From Pararhizobium capsulatum DSM 1112 (GTDB lineage Bacteria; Pseudomonadota; Alphaproteobacteria; Rhizobiales; Rhizobiaceae), in contig NZ_JAUSVF010000006.1 of assembly GCF_030814475.1 (NCBI RefSeq), forward strand, positions 60,232 through 124,231: 64,000 nt of DNA. The letters are read 5' to 3'. Below are positions 33,144 to 43,191 of the stretch, in pieces. The position numbers were made by a program, and so were the translations under genes. Every line of letters starts with the position of its first letter. Positions within the stretch are counted from its first letter, which is position 1. The notes below the pieces were generated by a model. The model searched no databases. It had not been told where the DNA came from and saw only the letters and a program-made list of their open reading frames with translations.

Positions 33144-34508
33144 TCACATCGGTCTCAGGTCACGGATCAGCGTGGGGAAGAGCTCCGATACCGTCGGATG
33201 AATAGGTACGGCCCACTTCAAGTCTGAAAACGGTATACCCGCGGTTTTGGCGTCGATGATCCCGTGGATGACCTCATCGCCCCCGACCCCCAAAACGGAA
33301 GCGCCAAGAATCTGTTTCGTGTCGGCGTCGGCGATGAGCTTCATAAAGCCGGCAGTCTCCCCCTTTTCGACGGCGCGACCGACACGGCTCATGGGGCGGG
33401 CTGATACCAGTATCGACTTACCAGATCGCCGCGCCTCGTCCTCTGTCATCCCGACGCGGCCCAAGGGAGGGTCGATGTAGAGCGCGTATGCGGGAATGCG
33501 GTCCGAAAGCTTTCGGTTATCACCATCGAGAAGATTGGCAGCGGAGATCTCGTAGTCGTTGTATGAAGTATGCGTGAAGGCACCGCGTCCGTTACAGTCA
33601 CCCAACGCCCATATCCCTGCGACACTGGTTTCCAGACGATCATTTACCTCGATGAATCCACGGTCATCGATCCTGACACCTGCCGACGCCAGACCGAGAT
33701 CATCGGTATTCGGCGTCCGTCCGACGGCGAGCAGGAGATGGCTACCGTGAACCAATGTATCCTTCGAAAATCGAACTTCGACGCCATCTCCATCTCTTCT
33801 GAACGAGAAACCGCTCGCGCTCGTATGTGTTGCCACTCCTTCTGAGCGGAGAATTTCCTCAACAGCGCACGAAACATCGTCATCTTCTCGGGATAACAGA
33901 CGAGGGCCGCGTTCGATCACTGTGACCTTGGCGCCGAAACGGCGATACATTTGAGCAAACTCCAGCCCTATGTAGCTGCCGCCGATCACCACAAGGTGCT
34001 CTGGAACGGAGCATAGCTGGAGGATACTTGTGCTCGTGAAGTAATCGACCTCGTTGATTCCCGGAAATGCTGGAATGGTTGGACGCGCACCGACGTTGAT
34101 GAAGATCCTCGGAGCTGTCAGCTTTTCGCTATTCACGACAACGGTTCTTTGGTCTTCAAGCAGGGCATGTCCATAAATGACGGACATTGAATCAAACGAA
34201 CCCAGCCATTCCGTCAGAGCCTTGCGGGCGTCGAGGGTGACCTTCTCAGCACGAGCCTTCACGACCGTCATGTCTACATCGATCGGTCCCCGAAAAATCA
34301 CGCCGAAACTGGCAGCTCTTCTCGCGGCGGCCGCAGCATGGGCGCTGGCGACAAGGGTCTTTGTCGGCATGCACCCAGCATTGACGCACGTCCCGCCGAG
34401 GAATTTGCGCTCGATCAGAGCAACTTTTTGGCCATCTGCAGCCATACGTGCAGCGAGAAACGGTCCTGCCTGACCTGCACCTATGAAAATAGCATCGTAT
34501 TCCGTCAT
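33144..34508 (-). CDS. FAD-dependent pyridine nucleotide-disulfide oxidoreductase (mercuric-reductase-like)
   Basis: A 454-aa flavoprotein. The N-terminal FAD motif GAGQAGPFLAARMAADG is followed by the redox-active disulfide GGTCVNAGCMPTK (about residues 39-51). The NAD(P) motif is VVIGGSYIGLEFAQMY (about 175-190), the second FAD motif GIWALGDCNG, and the C-terminal interface has HPTVSELFPTL. The overall set matches MerA/lipoamide-dehydrogenase relatives, but the MerA C-terminal cysteine pair and N-terminal HMA domain are absent, so mercury is not the expected substrate. ATG 34508 fits the FAD motif; the longer ORF lacks signals. Confidence 0.88.
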   Translation of the reverse strand: MTEYDAIFIGAGQAGPFLAARMAADGQKVALIERKFLGGTCVNAGCMPTKTLVASAHAAAAARRAASFGVIFRGPIDVDMTVVKARAEKVTLDARKALTEWLGSFDSMSVIYGHALLEDQRTVVVNSEKLTAPRIFINVGARPTIPAFPGINEVDYFTSTSILQLCSVPEHLVVIGGSYIGLEFAQMYRRFGAKVTVIERGPRLLSREDDDVSCAVEEILRSEGVATHTSASGFSFRRDGDGVEVRFSKDTLVHGSHLLLAVGRTPNTDDLGLASAGVRIDDRGFIEVNDRLETSVAGIWALGDCNGRGAFTHTSYNDYEISAANLLDGDNRKLSDRIPAYALYIDPPLGRVGMTEDEARRSGKSILVSARPMSRVGRAVEKGETAGFMKLIADADTKQILGASVLGVGGDEVIHGIIDAKTAGIPFSDLKWAVPIHPTVSELFPTLIRDLRPM

Positions 34509-34623
34509 GATGAGCTCCCTCATTAGCGGAGCGCCGGCGCCGGCACTCTCATTATGGGCCGTCGGTAGGTCAATCCAAGACGCGGGAACGACTTGGCAAA
34601 CCACCACTACCCGATCGGAACAA

Positions 34624-34654
34624 CCTGACCGACCCGTTCCCCGAGCCGGTCAGG
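34624..34654. terminator. hairpin between epoxide hydrolase and flavoprotein genes
   Basis: CCTGACCG and CGGTCAGG form a perfect 8-bp stem with a 15-nt loop, downstream of the epoxide hydrolase stop at 34703 on the minus strand. No T-run follows; it could also be an operator for the flavoprotein gene. Confidence 0.35.
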
Positions 34655-34702
34655 CGCCTGACATGAGGCTGCATCAGCAATGCGTTTGGCATCGCGATGG
34701 GA

Positions 34703-36007
34703 TCAAATTGGCTTAATCTGATCGCGCAGGGACCTGAAAGACGCCCTTAGTTCGGCGGTGAAGAGTTCTGGCTGCTCCCACGCGGCAAAATGCCCACCCT
34801 TTGGTAGTCGGTTGTAGTGGACCAGATTCGGATAAGCCCGCTCTGCCCAGCTCTGCGGAGCCTGGTAGATTTCATCCGGAAAGGCACTTACTGCAACCGG
34901 AATTTTAATGCCGCGGGGATCGAAGAAGCCGCCGGTCGGAAAATGCGCATTGCTCCAATAGAGGCGAGCCGACGAAATAGCGGTGTTGGTCAACCAATAG
35001 AGTGTGATGTTGTCCAGCACGTCGTCTGGCGTTAACCCCTCACTCTCGCCATCGAATGATCTAGCGATCATTCGGTAGCTGCGGATGTCGTGATCAAGCA
35101 TCCAAGCAGCAAGACCGATCGGAGAATCGGCGATACCATAAAGGGTCTGTGGCCTGTTATTCATTTCGATGGCGTAGCCCAAGCCATTCTTGTTGAAGTC
35201 GTCGAGCTGCTCGTAGGCCAACTGCTCGTCCGCGGATAAGTTTGCAGGCGGGGTGCCAGCCGCAAGCGCCTTGGAAATCTCGGCAGGGACTGTGGCAGCC
35301 ATGTTGGTATGGATGCCAAGCAGTCCCGCGGGCTGCTGTACTGCCATCAGTTCTGTGACTGCGTTGCCCCAATCTCCTCCTTGAGCAACATACTTTGTAT
35401 AACCAAGTCGTTCCATCAGGATGGCCCACGCTTTAGCGATGCGAAGTGGGGTCCAATCGGGGTCCCGTGGTTTGGCGGAGAAGCCGTAGCCGGGAAGTGA
35501 AGGGATAACGACATGGAAGGCGTCCGCTTCAGCGCCGCCATAGGCAGTAGGATCCGTCAAAGGCTCGATAATTTTCAACTGCTCGATGACAGAGCCTGGC
35601 CAGCCGTGGGTGATGATGATCGGGAGCGCATGTTCGTGCTTTGATTTGACGTGAATGAAATGGATGTCAAGGCCGTCGATCTCTGTAATGAACTGTGAAA
35701 AGGAGTTCAACCGGGCCTCCACCTTCCGCCAATCGTGGCTCTTCCAGTGCTTGGCCAACTTCTTGATCGTGTTAAGCCGGACGCCTTGGCTGTCATCTGA
35801 AACGTTCTCTTCGTCGGGCCAGCGGGTCGAAGCGACGCGACGATGAAGATCCGAAAGCTGGTCTTTGGTGGCCGCGAATTTGAAAGGCTTCAGGTCCGAA
35901 CTAGAGCCCGTGGCCGCGAAGGCCCCCGGGATCATGCTGATAGCGCTGGCGGACGCGGCGACCGCAAGCAGTGTTCGACGAGTTACCGATGGTGGTATGA
36001 GGGACAT
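34703..36007 (-). CDS. epoxide hydrolase, alpha/beta fold, Tat-exported (copy 1)
   Basis: A 434-aa protein. The N terminus has a twin-arginine signal (SVTRRTLLAVAASASAISMI). The epoxide hydrolase N-terminal domain follows (KPFKFAATKDQLSDLHRRVASTRWPDE). The alpha/beta hydrolase part shows the oxyanion motif THGWPGS (about residue 160), the nucleophile in YVAQGGDWGN (aspartate, about 235) and the histidine in KGGHFAAWEQP (about 405). It would open epoxides to diols in the periplasm. AAGGAG lies 6 nt before ATG 36007. About 45% similar by eye to copy 2 at 44808. A perfect inverted repeat is found 77 bp upstream. Confidence 0.92.
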   Translation of the reverse strand: MSLIPPSVTRRTLLAVAASASAISMIPGAFAATGSSSDLKPFKFAATKDQLSDLHRRVASTRWPDEENVSDDSQGVRLNTIKKLAKHWKSHDWRKVEARLNSFSQFITEIDGLDIHFIHVKSKHEHALPIIITHGWPGSVIEQLKIIEPLTDPTAYGGAEADAFHVVIPSLPGYGFSAKPRDPDWTPLRIAKAWAILMERLGYTKYVAQGGDWGNAVTELMAVQQPAGLLGIHTNMAATVPAEISKALAAGTPPANLSADEQLAYEQLDDFNKNGLGYAIEMNNRPQTLYGIADSPIGLAAWMLDHDIRSYRMIARSFDGESEGLTPDDVLDNITLYWLTNTAISSARLYWSNAHFPTGGFFDPRGIKIPVAVSAFPDEIYQAPQSWAERAYPNLVHYNRLPKGGHFAAWEQPELFTAELRASFRSLRDQIKPI

Positions 36008-36083
36008 AGCAATCTCCTTGCGTGTTTGCCTTACTTCTATGAGAAGAAAGGTCGCACCGAAGGAGACCCGCAACTATTGCACC

Positions 36084-36102
36084 AAGGTATGGTCGATACC
36101 TT
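36084..36102. promoter_or_regulatory. inverted repeat upstream of epoxide hydrolase copy 1
   Basis: AAGGTAT-GGTCG-ATACCTT: perfect 7-bp arms with a 5-bp spacer, 77-95 bp before the start codon. The same repeat with a different spacer is upstream of epoxide hydrolase copy 2 (44718) and again at 59939. It has the form of a dimeric regulator site. Confidence 0.6.
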
Positions 36103-36194
36103 TGTATTGGACAGCGTTTTATCGCAGCCATAATCGATCGCGGCGGTCTCGCACGTCATCTCGAGACGGCAGCCGGCATGCGGGGTGTGAACCA

Positions 36195-39100
36195 TCAAGC
36201 TGTAGCTGCTGCAAATCCTCTTTCCTCGGTCGAAGCCCTCGGCACGGAGAAGCTCATGGTGACGCCCGGACCGTCATTGGGCCGAGCCCACATCCTTCCA
36301 CCATGACTTTCGATAATGGAACGACAAACTGACAGCCCGATTCCCATGCCATCGTTCTTCGTGGTGTAGAACGCCTCGAAAATTCGCGAACCTTCATCTA
36401 AGTCGAAACCGACCCCGTTGTCGCTGACTGCGACACTCACTTGACCACCGTCGTCAATGCTAGTTCGAATCTCGACAAATCTCAGGCGATCTTTTACCCC
36501 GGAGACAGCATCTATGGCATTCCGGAGCAAGTTAATGATCACTTGCTGAAGTTGGACTCGGTCGCCGTTGATTGGAGGTAGGGCATGGGTGAAGGAGGTT
36601 CGTACAGAAACGCCGTTGCGCCTCTGATCTCCCTCCGATAGTGCGACCACCTCACTCACCGCATCGTTGATGTCAATGTCTTCAAACGCTATGATGCGCT
36701 TACTGAACAACGCCCTTAGCCTTGTGATGACTTCAGCAGCCCGGTTGCCATCCCTTATCGTTCGCCGCGCTGTCTCAAGGGCTGTTTCAATATCAGGTGG
36801 GTCCGCTGAGAGCATTCGCAGACACGTGCTTGCATTTGTAATGATACCTGAAAGGGGCTGGTTGACCTCATGCGCGATCGCCGCCGACATTTGCCCTAGA
36901 CTTAGGATACCGGTCAACCGTGCAAGTTCCGTGCGCAACTGATCGCGCGCTTCCTCCGTCAAGCGTCTTTGTGTCACATCCTGGATTGCCCCGAGGCACT
37001 CCCGTTGTCCGTTCTGGTGATGAATTACTTCGCCGATGACGCGAACGTGCTTTATATTGCCTTTTCGACCCACGACGCGGACCTCATACTCGGACTCCCC
37101 ATCGCCGTCGCGTACCGCACCGATTTTCTCGGCAAATAGAGCGGCGTCGTCCGGGTGGATCCGCTCACCTATTTGCTCGAATGTTACGACGTCATCCTTT
37201 TCAAATTCGAGTATTCGTAGCCATTCATCGGACAGTACAAGTTCATCTGTATTGATGTGCCAGGAGAAGGTTCCCGTACTGATTAGCCGCTGACCCGCGA
37301 CCAGCAGGGCCTGGCTTCGTCGAAGTTCATCTTCGGCCTTCTTGCGATCGTCAATGTCAGTCAGTAGCCCGTACCAGCGAACAATGTTGTCTTCGGCATC
37401 ACGAAGTGGCTGCCCGCGAACCTGGAACCAGCGAAAAACTCCGTCGTGGCGGCGGTAGCGGCTTTGGTAGTCGTAGGGCTCGCCGCTTTTGAGCGACCCC
37501 ATGAATTTGTCAACGTTGATTTGAACGTCGTCAGGATGGGTTATTCCATTCGTCGACCAGTCTTGCACCTCCTCCAGCGAAGTCCCGAAGTAGTCCAGAA
37601 GTTGTTGATTGCTGCCGTCAAGCGTTCCATCAGGTTGCGCGAGAATTATCATGCCCGGTACCATATTGACTATATGGCGGAATTCCCTCTCGCTGTTTGC
37701 CAACGCCACCTCGGCCTGCTTGCGATCCTCGATATCGTTTAAAAGGAAGTACCATCGCACCGCCACTCCATCGTGGTTCAACAGGGGACTTCCCCGAAGC
37801 TGGAACCAACGATACGCGCCGTCATTGCGGCGAAGCCTTTCTACTATCTCGTAAGATTGGCCAGAGGCGGCCGCCTCGGCGAACCTGGCCACGCCCCGGT
37901 CGCGATCTTCCGGATGTATTATGTTGTTGGTTTGCCATTTTTGGTGTTCATGAAAATCGTAGCCGAAATATCGCAAGGACTGGTCGTTCACGCTCTCCAC
38001 AGACCCGTCAGGTCGGAGCACAATGATCAGGCCGGGGATTGAATTGACGATCAACTGAAGCTCGGCTTGACTTGCGCGCAGCGCCGCGACGGCCCCCCGC
38101 TGGTCGTCGATATCGGTCAAGAGGCCGTACCAGCGAGCAATTTCCCCGTCACTACCCCGTACCGGATGGCCGCGGATTTGGAACCAGCGGTAAACACCAT
38201 CGTGGCGACGGAATCGGGTTTCAAATTCGTAAGGATCACCTGTTTGAAGCGAGCTTGTGAAGGTCTCGACACAATGTTGCAGATCCTCAGGGTGGGTCAT
38301 CCCGTTAGTAGTCCAGTTCGCGACTTCCTCAAGGGGCTGCTGGAAGTAGTCGAGAAGCCGTTGGTTGCCGCCGTTCAACTTGCCGTCGGGCGTGAAGAGC
38401 GCGACCATCCCCGCTATGGTGCCGACGATCAAGCGAGCTTCCCGTTCGCTGTCCGCCAGCGCAACCTCGGTACGCTTCCGGTCATGGATGTCGATCAGCA
38501 GATGGAGCCAGCGCTGTATGTTGCCAGCTGCATCTCGCAGGGGAAGACCTAGGACATTGTGCCACCGATACACGCCATCCGCGCGCAGATGCCGGCTTTC
38601 GACGTTGTACGAGTTGCCGGCCATGTGAGCGGCGAGCTGAGCCTCGACAGTCTCCTTCAGATCGTCTGGATGGACCACCTCTGACGCCTTCCACTGCTTC
38701 AGTTCCGAGAGGCTGAGTCCAAAATAAGATAGTGTGAGTTGGTTCAGTCCCTCCACCTCACCGGTCGGAGTCGTCACGGCAACGGGCAGGGGAATGCTGT
38801 CGACGACGAGCTGGAAGTCTAGTGCGGCACGTGGCTGCTCCCGCTCCCGAACGACAAATTCAATATCGGTCGCGATGCCGCACCACTTCTCAATGGTGCC
38901 CGACACGCTTCGCAACGGGGTCCACTGGACGACAAAATGTCGAAAGTCGCCGACGTTGTTTCTAAGGCGCACCTCGATGGGCTCGGTCGTCTCTGCGGCG
39001 CGAACGCTTTGCAGATGCACGGTGAGCGCACCTAGGTCGGCTGGGTGCACTGCATCGAGCCAGTTCCAAGTTTGGCGCGACGTGAGGTGAAATCCAGTGT

Positions 39101-39203
39101 ATTCTTCCCAGCTACGATTGACGAACTCTACTTGGTCGTCCGCTCGCACAGTCAAAACTATGCTCGGCAGCGAGCCGAAGAACTGGTCGACATCAATCTC
39201 CAT
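36195..39203 (-). CDS. histidine kinase with six PAS domains
   Basis: A cytoplasmic sensor of about 1002 aa without membrane segments. Six PAS/PAC units follow one another (about residues 1-125, 130-250, 255-375, 380-500, 505-625, 630-755), several ending in the PAC motif RWYGLLTDIDDRK. Then comes the HisKA part with AIAHEVNQPLSGI (phospho-histidine about residue 790) and the ATPase domain with LQQVIINLLRNAIDA (N box), DNGVGFD and GMGIGLSV. The HEVNQPL type resembles FixL-like kinases that pair with single receivers. ATG 39203 is preferred to GTG 39209. The response regulator gene ends 160 bp upstream on the same strand, a likely partner. Confidence 0.9.
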   Translation of the reverse strand: MEIDVDQFFGSLPSIVLTVRADDQVEFVNRSWEEYTGFHLTSRQTWNWLDAVHPADLGALTVHLQSVRAAETTEPIEVRLRNNVGDFRHFVVQWTPLRSVSGTIEKWCGIATDIEFVVREREQPRAALDFQLVVDSIPLPVAVTTPTGEVEGLNQLTLSYFGLSLSELKQWKASEVVHPDDLKETVEAQLAAHMAGNSYNVESRHLRADGVYRWHNVLGLPLRDAAGNIQRWLHLLIDIHDRKRTEVALADSEREARLIVGTIAGMVALFTPDGKLNGGNQRLLDYFQQPLEEVANWTTNGMTHPEDLQHCVETFTSSLQTGDPYEFETRFRRHDGVYRWFQIRGHPVRGSDGEIARWYGLLTDIDDQRGAVAALRASQAELQLIVNSIPGLIIVLRPDGSVESVNDQSLRYFGYDFHEHQKWQTNNIIHPEDRDRGVARFAEAAASGQSYEIVERLRRNDGAYRWFQLRGSPLLNHDGVAVRWYFLLNDIEDRKQAEVALANSEREFRHIVNMVPGMIILAQPDGTLDGSNQQLLDYFGTSLEEVQDWSTNGITHPDDVQINVDKFMGSLKSGEPYDYQSRYRRHDGVFRWFQVRGQPLRDAEDNIVRWYGLLTDIDDRKKAEDELRRSQALLVAGQRLISTGTFSWHINTDELVLSDEWLRILEFEKDDVVTFEQIGERIHPDDAALFAEKIGAVRDGDGESEYEVRVVGRKGNIKHVRVIGEVIHHQNGQRECLGAIQDVTQRRLTEEARDQLRTELARLTGILSLGQMSAAIAHEVNQPLSGIITNASTCLRMLSADPPDIETALETARRTIRDGNRAAEVITRLRALFSKRIIAFEDIDINDAVSEVVALSEGDQRRNGVSVRTSFTHALPPINGDRVQLQQVIINLLRNAIDAVSGVKDRLRFVEIRTSIDDGGQVSVAVSDNGVGFDLDEGSRIFEAFYTTKNDGMGIGLSVCRSIIESHGGRMWARPNDGPGVTMSFSVPRASTEERGFAAATA

Positions 39204-39364
39204 CGCCACCCCGAAGTTTATATTTTCGCGAAAGACTGTAGGATATTGCGTCGCACAGCGCTACTGGTTCGTAATCATCTTTTGAATGGTCGGATCTGCC
39301 CGGTTCCCGAACCGCTCCTTGAACATTCTTGAGATGCGGCGCGCAAAGGAAGGCTTTCTATTGC

Positions 39365-39739
39365 TCAGTCTATCAACGACGCGAGTCGCAATGCATCCTG
39401 AAGTTCGTCGTCACTGAAGGGCTTAAATAGGCACTCCGCTGCTCCGTCCCGCATCAACCCCGTTCTAACCTTTTGGTCCCGAATCGCCGTGATAAAAACG
39501 ATTGGAATCCGCCGTCCTCTTCGCGCTATTTCCTTCTGCAGCTCAGGTCCCGTCATGCCGGGCATTGCGACGTCGAGGATCATCCCATCGCTGGAACCTA
39601 ACGCGCTTGAATTCAAAAACGCCTCCGCAGAAGCGAATGCTTCCACGGATAGACCGAAAGTCCGCAGAAGGTCTGGGAGAGCCTCGCGTACGGATTCGTC
39701 GTCATCGACAACAGAGACGTGTTTTATGCGGATTGCCAT
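39365..39739 (-). CDS. single-domain response regulator (receiver only)
   Basis: A 124-aa receiver domain: acidic pocket VVDDDES, phospho-acceptor aspartate in MILDVAMPGMTG (about residue 57), threonine in VFITA and lysine in LFKPFSDDEL. There is no output domain, so it must signal through another protein or act as a phosphate sink. It is coupled to the kinase at 42396: ATGATG overlaps the kinase stop, and the second ATG (39739) has the better distance from GAGG. Very similar to the regulator at 60655. Confidence 0.9.
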   Translation of the reverse strand: MAIRIKHVSVVDDDESVREALPDLLRTFGLSVEAFASAEAFLNSSALGSSDGMILDVAMPGMTGPELQKEIARRGRRIPIVFITAIRDQKVRTGLMRDGAAECLFKPFSDDELQDALRLASLID

Positions 39740-42396
39740 CATTTCCTCATTGTGTCGTCGGTCTTTTCTAAGCCCGACATTCCTCCACTTTCCAAGTCCG
39801 ACCCTAGGGAGATCGGGACCGAAAATCCTATTGTGACACCGTGATGCTTGTTTCGCTCGGCCCACAGCCGGCCGTTGTGGTTTTTTATGATGGACTCACT
39901 TACCGAGAGTCCGATGCCCATGCCCTCGGGCTTCGTCGTATAGAATGCATCAAAAATCCGGTCACTCCCCTGCGGGCCAAACCCCACGCCCGAATCTTCG
40001 ATGGATAGCTTGATCTCGCCATTGTTTGAATCGGTCTTCAGCACAATTCGTCTGGGGCGGTCTCCGACAGCCAAAAGCGCCTCAATAGAGTTGCGGAGGA
40101 GGTTCATTACGACCTGTTGTAGCTGCACGCGAGCGCCCGTCATGCGAGGCAGATCGGTAGCGAAGTCGGTCGTCAAGATCACTTTTGAACTCTGCAGGTC
40201 GCTGGACATCAGGGCGATTACTTCGCCGGAGATCTCGTTTAGATCCACGTCTTCGACGCTCGGCGGTTTCCGGCTGAAGAGATCCCAAAGCCGCGATATT
40301 ACATCGGCGGCGCGGTTCGCGTCGCGGATCATGCGCCGCGCCGTGTCCTTTGCGACGTCGATGTTTGGAGGATCCGAGGTTAGAACGCGCAGGCATGTGC
40401 TTGCGTTGGTGACCAATCCTGCGAGCGGTTGGTTCACTTCGTGAGCGATGGATGCCGTCAGTACGCCCAGGCTTGTGACGCGTGTGACATAGGATAGATC
40501 GGACCGCGCCTGATTTAGCGCCTCTTCCGCCTTCCGGCTTTCGGTGATGTCCTGCACGGCGCCGATCAGTTCCGGATCGCCGTCCTTGTTCCTCTCACTG
40601 TGCGCGAGCACTCGAACATATTTTAGCGACTGGTCGGGGGTGTTCAGTAAGATTTCGTAGTCAAAGTCGCCGCGCCCTTCATTGGCCCTATCGATCACTT
40701 GCTGCACTGTCGACAAGCTTTCGGGGAGGAGCCGTGATAAGACCGTGCCGAGTGTCACCGGAGTGGCCGGATCAACTTCGAAAATGCGATAGGTCTCCGC
40801 CGACCATGTGACTTCATTGGTGCCGAGGTTCAGCAAAAAGCTTCCGGTCTTGCTGAGGCGCTGGGCGTCCGTTAAAAACGCCTCGTTGCGGCGAAGCTTT
40901 TCTTCCGCTCGCTTTCGGTCGTCGATATCTGTCAAAAGTCCGTACCAGCGGACAATCTCGCCCTCGGAAGTGCGCAGGGGAAGTCCTCTGAGCTGGAACC
41001 ATCTCCAAGTGCCGTCATGGCGTAAAAAGCGGGTCTCGTAGTCATACGGTTCTCCCGTGACCATTGATCCCATAAAGCTGTCGATGCACGTCTGCAGATC
41101 ATCTGGATGGGTAATTCCGTTGCTCGACCAGTCGTTTAGTTCGGACAGTGGACGCTCGAAATAATCGAGGATTTGGCGATTTCCGTCGATCAACTGTGCA
41201 TCGGGCGAAAAGATCGCAATCATTCCTGCAATGCCATCAACGATCAAGCGCGATTCGCGCTCACGCTCCGCCAGCGCTTGTTCGGCGCGCTTCCGGTCTT
41301 CAATGTCGATATTAGTTCCATACCATTTGGTGATCTTCCCATCATCGCCGAGTAGGGGGGTCGCACGAAATAAGAACCACCTATATTCGCCATCCGATCC
41401 ACGCATCCTTGCCTCGAAATCCGCAGGGTCGCCTGATACGAGACTGGTGTTCCAAGCTTTCTCCAGACGACCGGCATCCTGTGGGTGAAGGATGGCTGTC
41501 CAGGCGGAGCCCTCGGCCTGTTCAGCAGTGAAACCTGCATACTCAAGCCATCGCTCGTTCACGAAGTCGCAGTACCCGTCAGGTCGGCTAGTCCAAACGG
41601 CGAGCGGCATTCCATCGATGATTTTTCGGAGCTCCAATTCATTGGATTTTAGTGCATCCTCAGCTCGCCGCCGATCCTCGACATCAATGTGAAGGGCGTA
41701 CCATCGTGCGACGCCGCCCTTTTCGTTTTCCAGGGGGTAACCGATAATTTGGAACCAGCGGAACCTGCCGTCTGAACGCCGAAGCCGCACCTCGGCTTCG
41801 TAGGCTGTTCCCGTGCCGACCGCCAATTTCACTGCTTCCATCAACCGCGGGAGGTCATCAGGATGGACCACGTCGCTGCTGCCCCACTGGCGCAGTTCAT
41901 CGAGCGTCCTACCGTAGTATTGGAGGAGGTGGCCGTTGATCGTGTCTACGTTGCCGTTGGCATCGAGGACGCCGATGCCTGCGGGGATGCTTTCCAGGAT
42001 TGCGTGGGTTTCGCGGTTTATCGGTGGTAGTGTGTCTCTATGAGGAGCTTGCCACGCGTTGCCCGCACATTCAGAAGCGACGCCATACCACTTCACAACC
42101 CGATCATTCTCAACCAGCGGATTGCATTGAAGACGCAGGCCCTGAGATCCAGACTCAGAGTGCATGATCGGCAAGGTGAGTTCGAACGGCTCGCTTCCAG
42201 ACACAAGCGAGTTCCAGCGTTGTATCAGGGCTCGCGTGTCTGCCGACGAGGCGGCAATCGGCCAACTCGTGGCCGGTTCGGAAAGGCCAAGAAACTCGAC
42301 CATGCCCTTGTTCATGAAAGCGATGCTGCCGCTGGGGACGGCAGTAAACACCATTCCCGGTATTGTTTCCAGAACCCGAACGAGTTCCACGTCCAT
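39739..42396 (-). CDS. histidine kinase with five PAS domains
   Basis: A soluble sensor of 885 aa. Five PAS/PAC units precede the kinase (about residues 1-110, 125-240, 250-365, 370-490, 495-625; PAC ends such as RWYGLLTDIDDRKRAEE). The HisKA motif is SIAHEVNQPLAGL and the ATPase domain has LQQVVMNLLRNSIEA, DSGVGFG and GMGIGLSV. ATG 42396 follows AAGGGAAA; the longer frame to 42489 lacks signals. It overlaps the receiver gene, so the two form a two-component pair. The ligand or redox signal cannot be told from the sequence. Confidence 0.9.
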   Translation of the reverse strand: MDVELVRVLETIPGMVFTAVPSGSIAFMNKGMVEFLGLSEPATSWPIAASSADTRALIQRWNSLVSGSEPFELTLPIMHSESGSQGLRLQCNPLVENDRVVKWYGVASECAGNAWQAPHRDTLPPINRETHAILESIPAGIGVLDANGNVDTINGHLLQYYGRTLDELRQWGSSDVVHPDDLPRLMEAVKLAVGTGTAYEAEVRLRRSDGRFRWFQIIGYPLENEKGGVARWYALHIDVEDRRRAEDALKSNELELRKIIDGMPLAVWTSRPDGYCDFVNERWLEYAGFTAEQAEGSAWTAILHPQDAGRLEKAWNTSLVSGDPADFEARMRGSDGEYRWFLFRATPLLGDDGKITKWYGTNIDIEDRKRAEQALAERERESRLIVDGIAGMIAIFSPDAQLIDGNRQILDYFERPLSELNDWSSNGITHPDDLQTCIDSFMGSMVTGEPYDYETRFLRHDGTWRWFQLRGLPLRTSEGEIVRWYGLLTDIDDRKRAEEKLRRNEAFLTDAQRLSKTGSFLLNLGTNEVTWSAETYRIFEVDPATPVTLGTVLSRLLPESLSTVQQVIDRANEGRGDFDYEILLNTPDQSLKYVRVLAHSERNKDGDPELIGAVQDITESRKAEEALNQARSDLSYVTRVTSLGVLTASIAHEVNQPLAGLVTNASTCLRVLTSDPPNIDVAKDTARRMIRDANRAADVISRLWDLFSRKPPSVEDVDLNEISGEVIALMSSDLQSSKVILTTDFATDLPRMTGARVQLQQVVMNLLRNSIEALLAVGDRPRRIVLKTDSNNGEIKLSIEDSGVGFGPQGSDRIFDAFYTTKPEGMGIGLSVSESIIKNHNGRLWAERNKHHGVTIGFSVPISLGSDLESGGMSGLEKTDDTMRK

Positions 42397-42459
42397 AGTT
42401 TCCCTTTCGCAGACTCCCCAAGGGGCATCCTGAGATTTAAGGAACTTCCCGTATATTAT

Positions 42460-42472
42460 CCAATGGTATTGG
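42460..42472. promoter_or_regulatory. inverted repeat upstream of the five-PAS kinase
   Basis: CCAAT-GGT-ATTGG, perfect 5-bp arms, 64 bp before the start codon. It resembles the palindrome at 29274 and could be an operator. Confidence 0.4.
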
Positions 42473-42522
42473 GTGGGTCTTGTCACCAATGTGAAGGGAG
42501 GGGCAAACGCGTCAACTGACCG

Positions 42523-43191
42523 TCAGGTTGGAAGTCTTCCGCCTGACTGTTCCGCAGTAAGGTACTCCGCATACCAGTCTGGCCAATTCTCATCATGGTT
42601 TCCGCCGGTTCGTTTTTCATGCTCTCCATGAGCTGCGGCGACGCGTCGAAGTGCGCTGGCGAGATCTCGCATTGAAGCGAATGTCACACCGTTCTGATCG
42701 ATCCGTCCCGGCAGTCTAGTCGTCACTTCCTGAAGGAGCCACCCATTTCCGTCCGGATCGCTGAACGAAGCGAACGACCCATAGCTCGTGCGCGATGGAT
42801 GGGGACCGGCCAGCCTGCCTTCGGTGCCTCCACGGTGAAAGAGACCACCTGAGTCATGGAAAACCCCGCTAATTTCGGCGCCTCGCGAGCCAAGCGCCGC
42901 ATGAGCCAGGTCGATATCGGACACGATGAGATGAAGTCCCTGTGCCGAACCGGGTTCCGCGACAGTGACCTTTGAACCAAAAATCACCGAGCAGTGGGAT
43001 CCTGGCGGGGTCACCTGCACGACTCGAAAGCCGTCCTGTCCGGGAACGTCCGCGTCCAACCGCCATCCCAACCCTGTGTAGAAGGACTTGGCGCGATCCA
43101 CATCGGATACGGGAATGACCACGACTTCAAGCTTCGTGTCGATTTCGTGCAACGAATTGGCGGTTCGTCTTACTGGCTCTTGAAAGGTCAT
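42523..43191 (-). CDS. glyoxalase/bleomycin-resistance (VOC) family protein
   Basis: A 222-aa protein. Residues about 18-150 are a VOC domain: KLEVVVIPVSDVDRAKSFYTGLGWRLDAD, then GLHLIVSDIDLAHAAL and FSDPDGNGWLLQEV, with metal-ligand positions at the usual strands. The C-terminal 55 residues (FASMRDLASALRRVAAAHGEHEKRTGGNHDENWPDWYAEYL) are an extra helical part seen in some rhizobial members. Reaction unknown. GGAG lies just before ATG 43191. It is divergent from the LysR gene, a possible regulator. Confidence 0.85.
   Translation of the reverse strand: MTFQEPVRRTANSLHEIDTKLEVVVIPVSDVDRAKSFYTGLGWRLDADVPGQDGFRVVQVTPPGSHCSVIFGSKVTVAEPGSAQGLHLIVSDIDLAHAALGSRGAEISGVFHDSGGLFHRGGTEGRLAGPHPSRTSYGSFASFSDPDGNGWLLQEVTTRLPGRIDQNGVTFASMRDLASALRRVAAAHGEHEKRTGGNHDENWPDWYAEYLTAEQSGGRLPT

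Noticed and set aside
33144..34508. Mercuric reductase (merA)
   Set aside because: The CVNAGC disulfide is present, but the C-terminal cysteine pair and the metal-binding N-terminal domain are missing and no mer genes are nearby.
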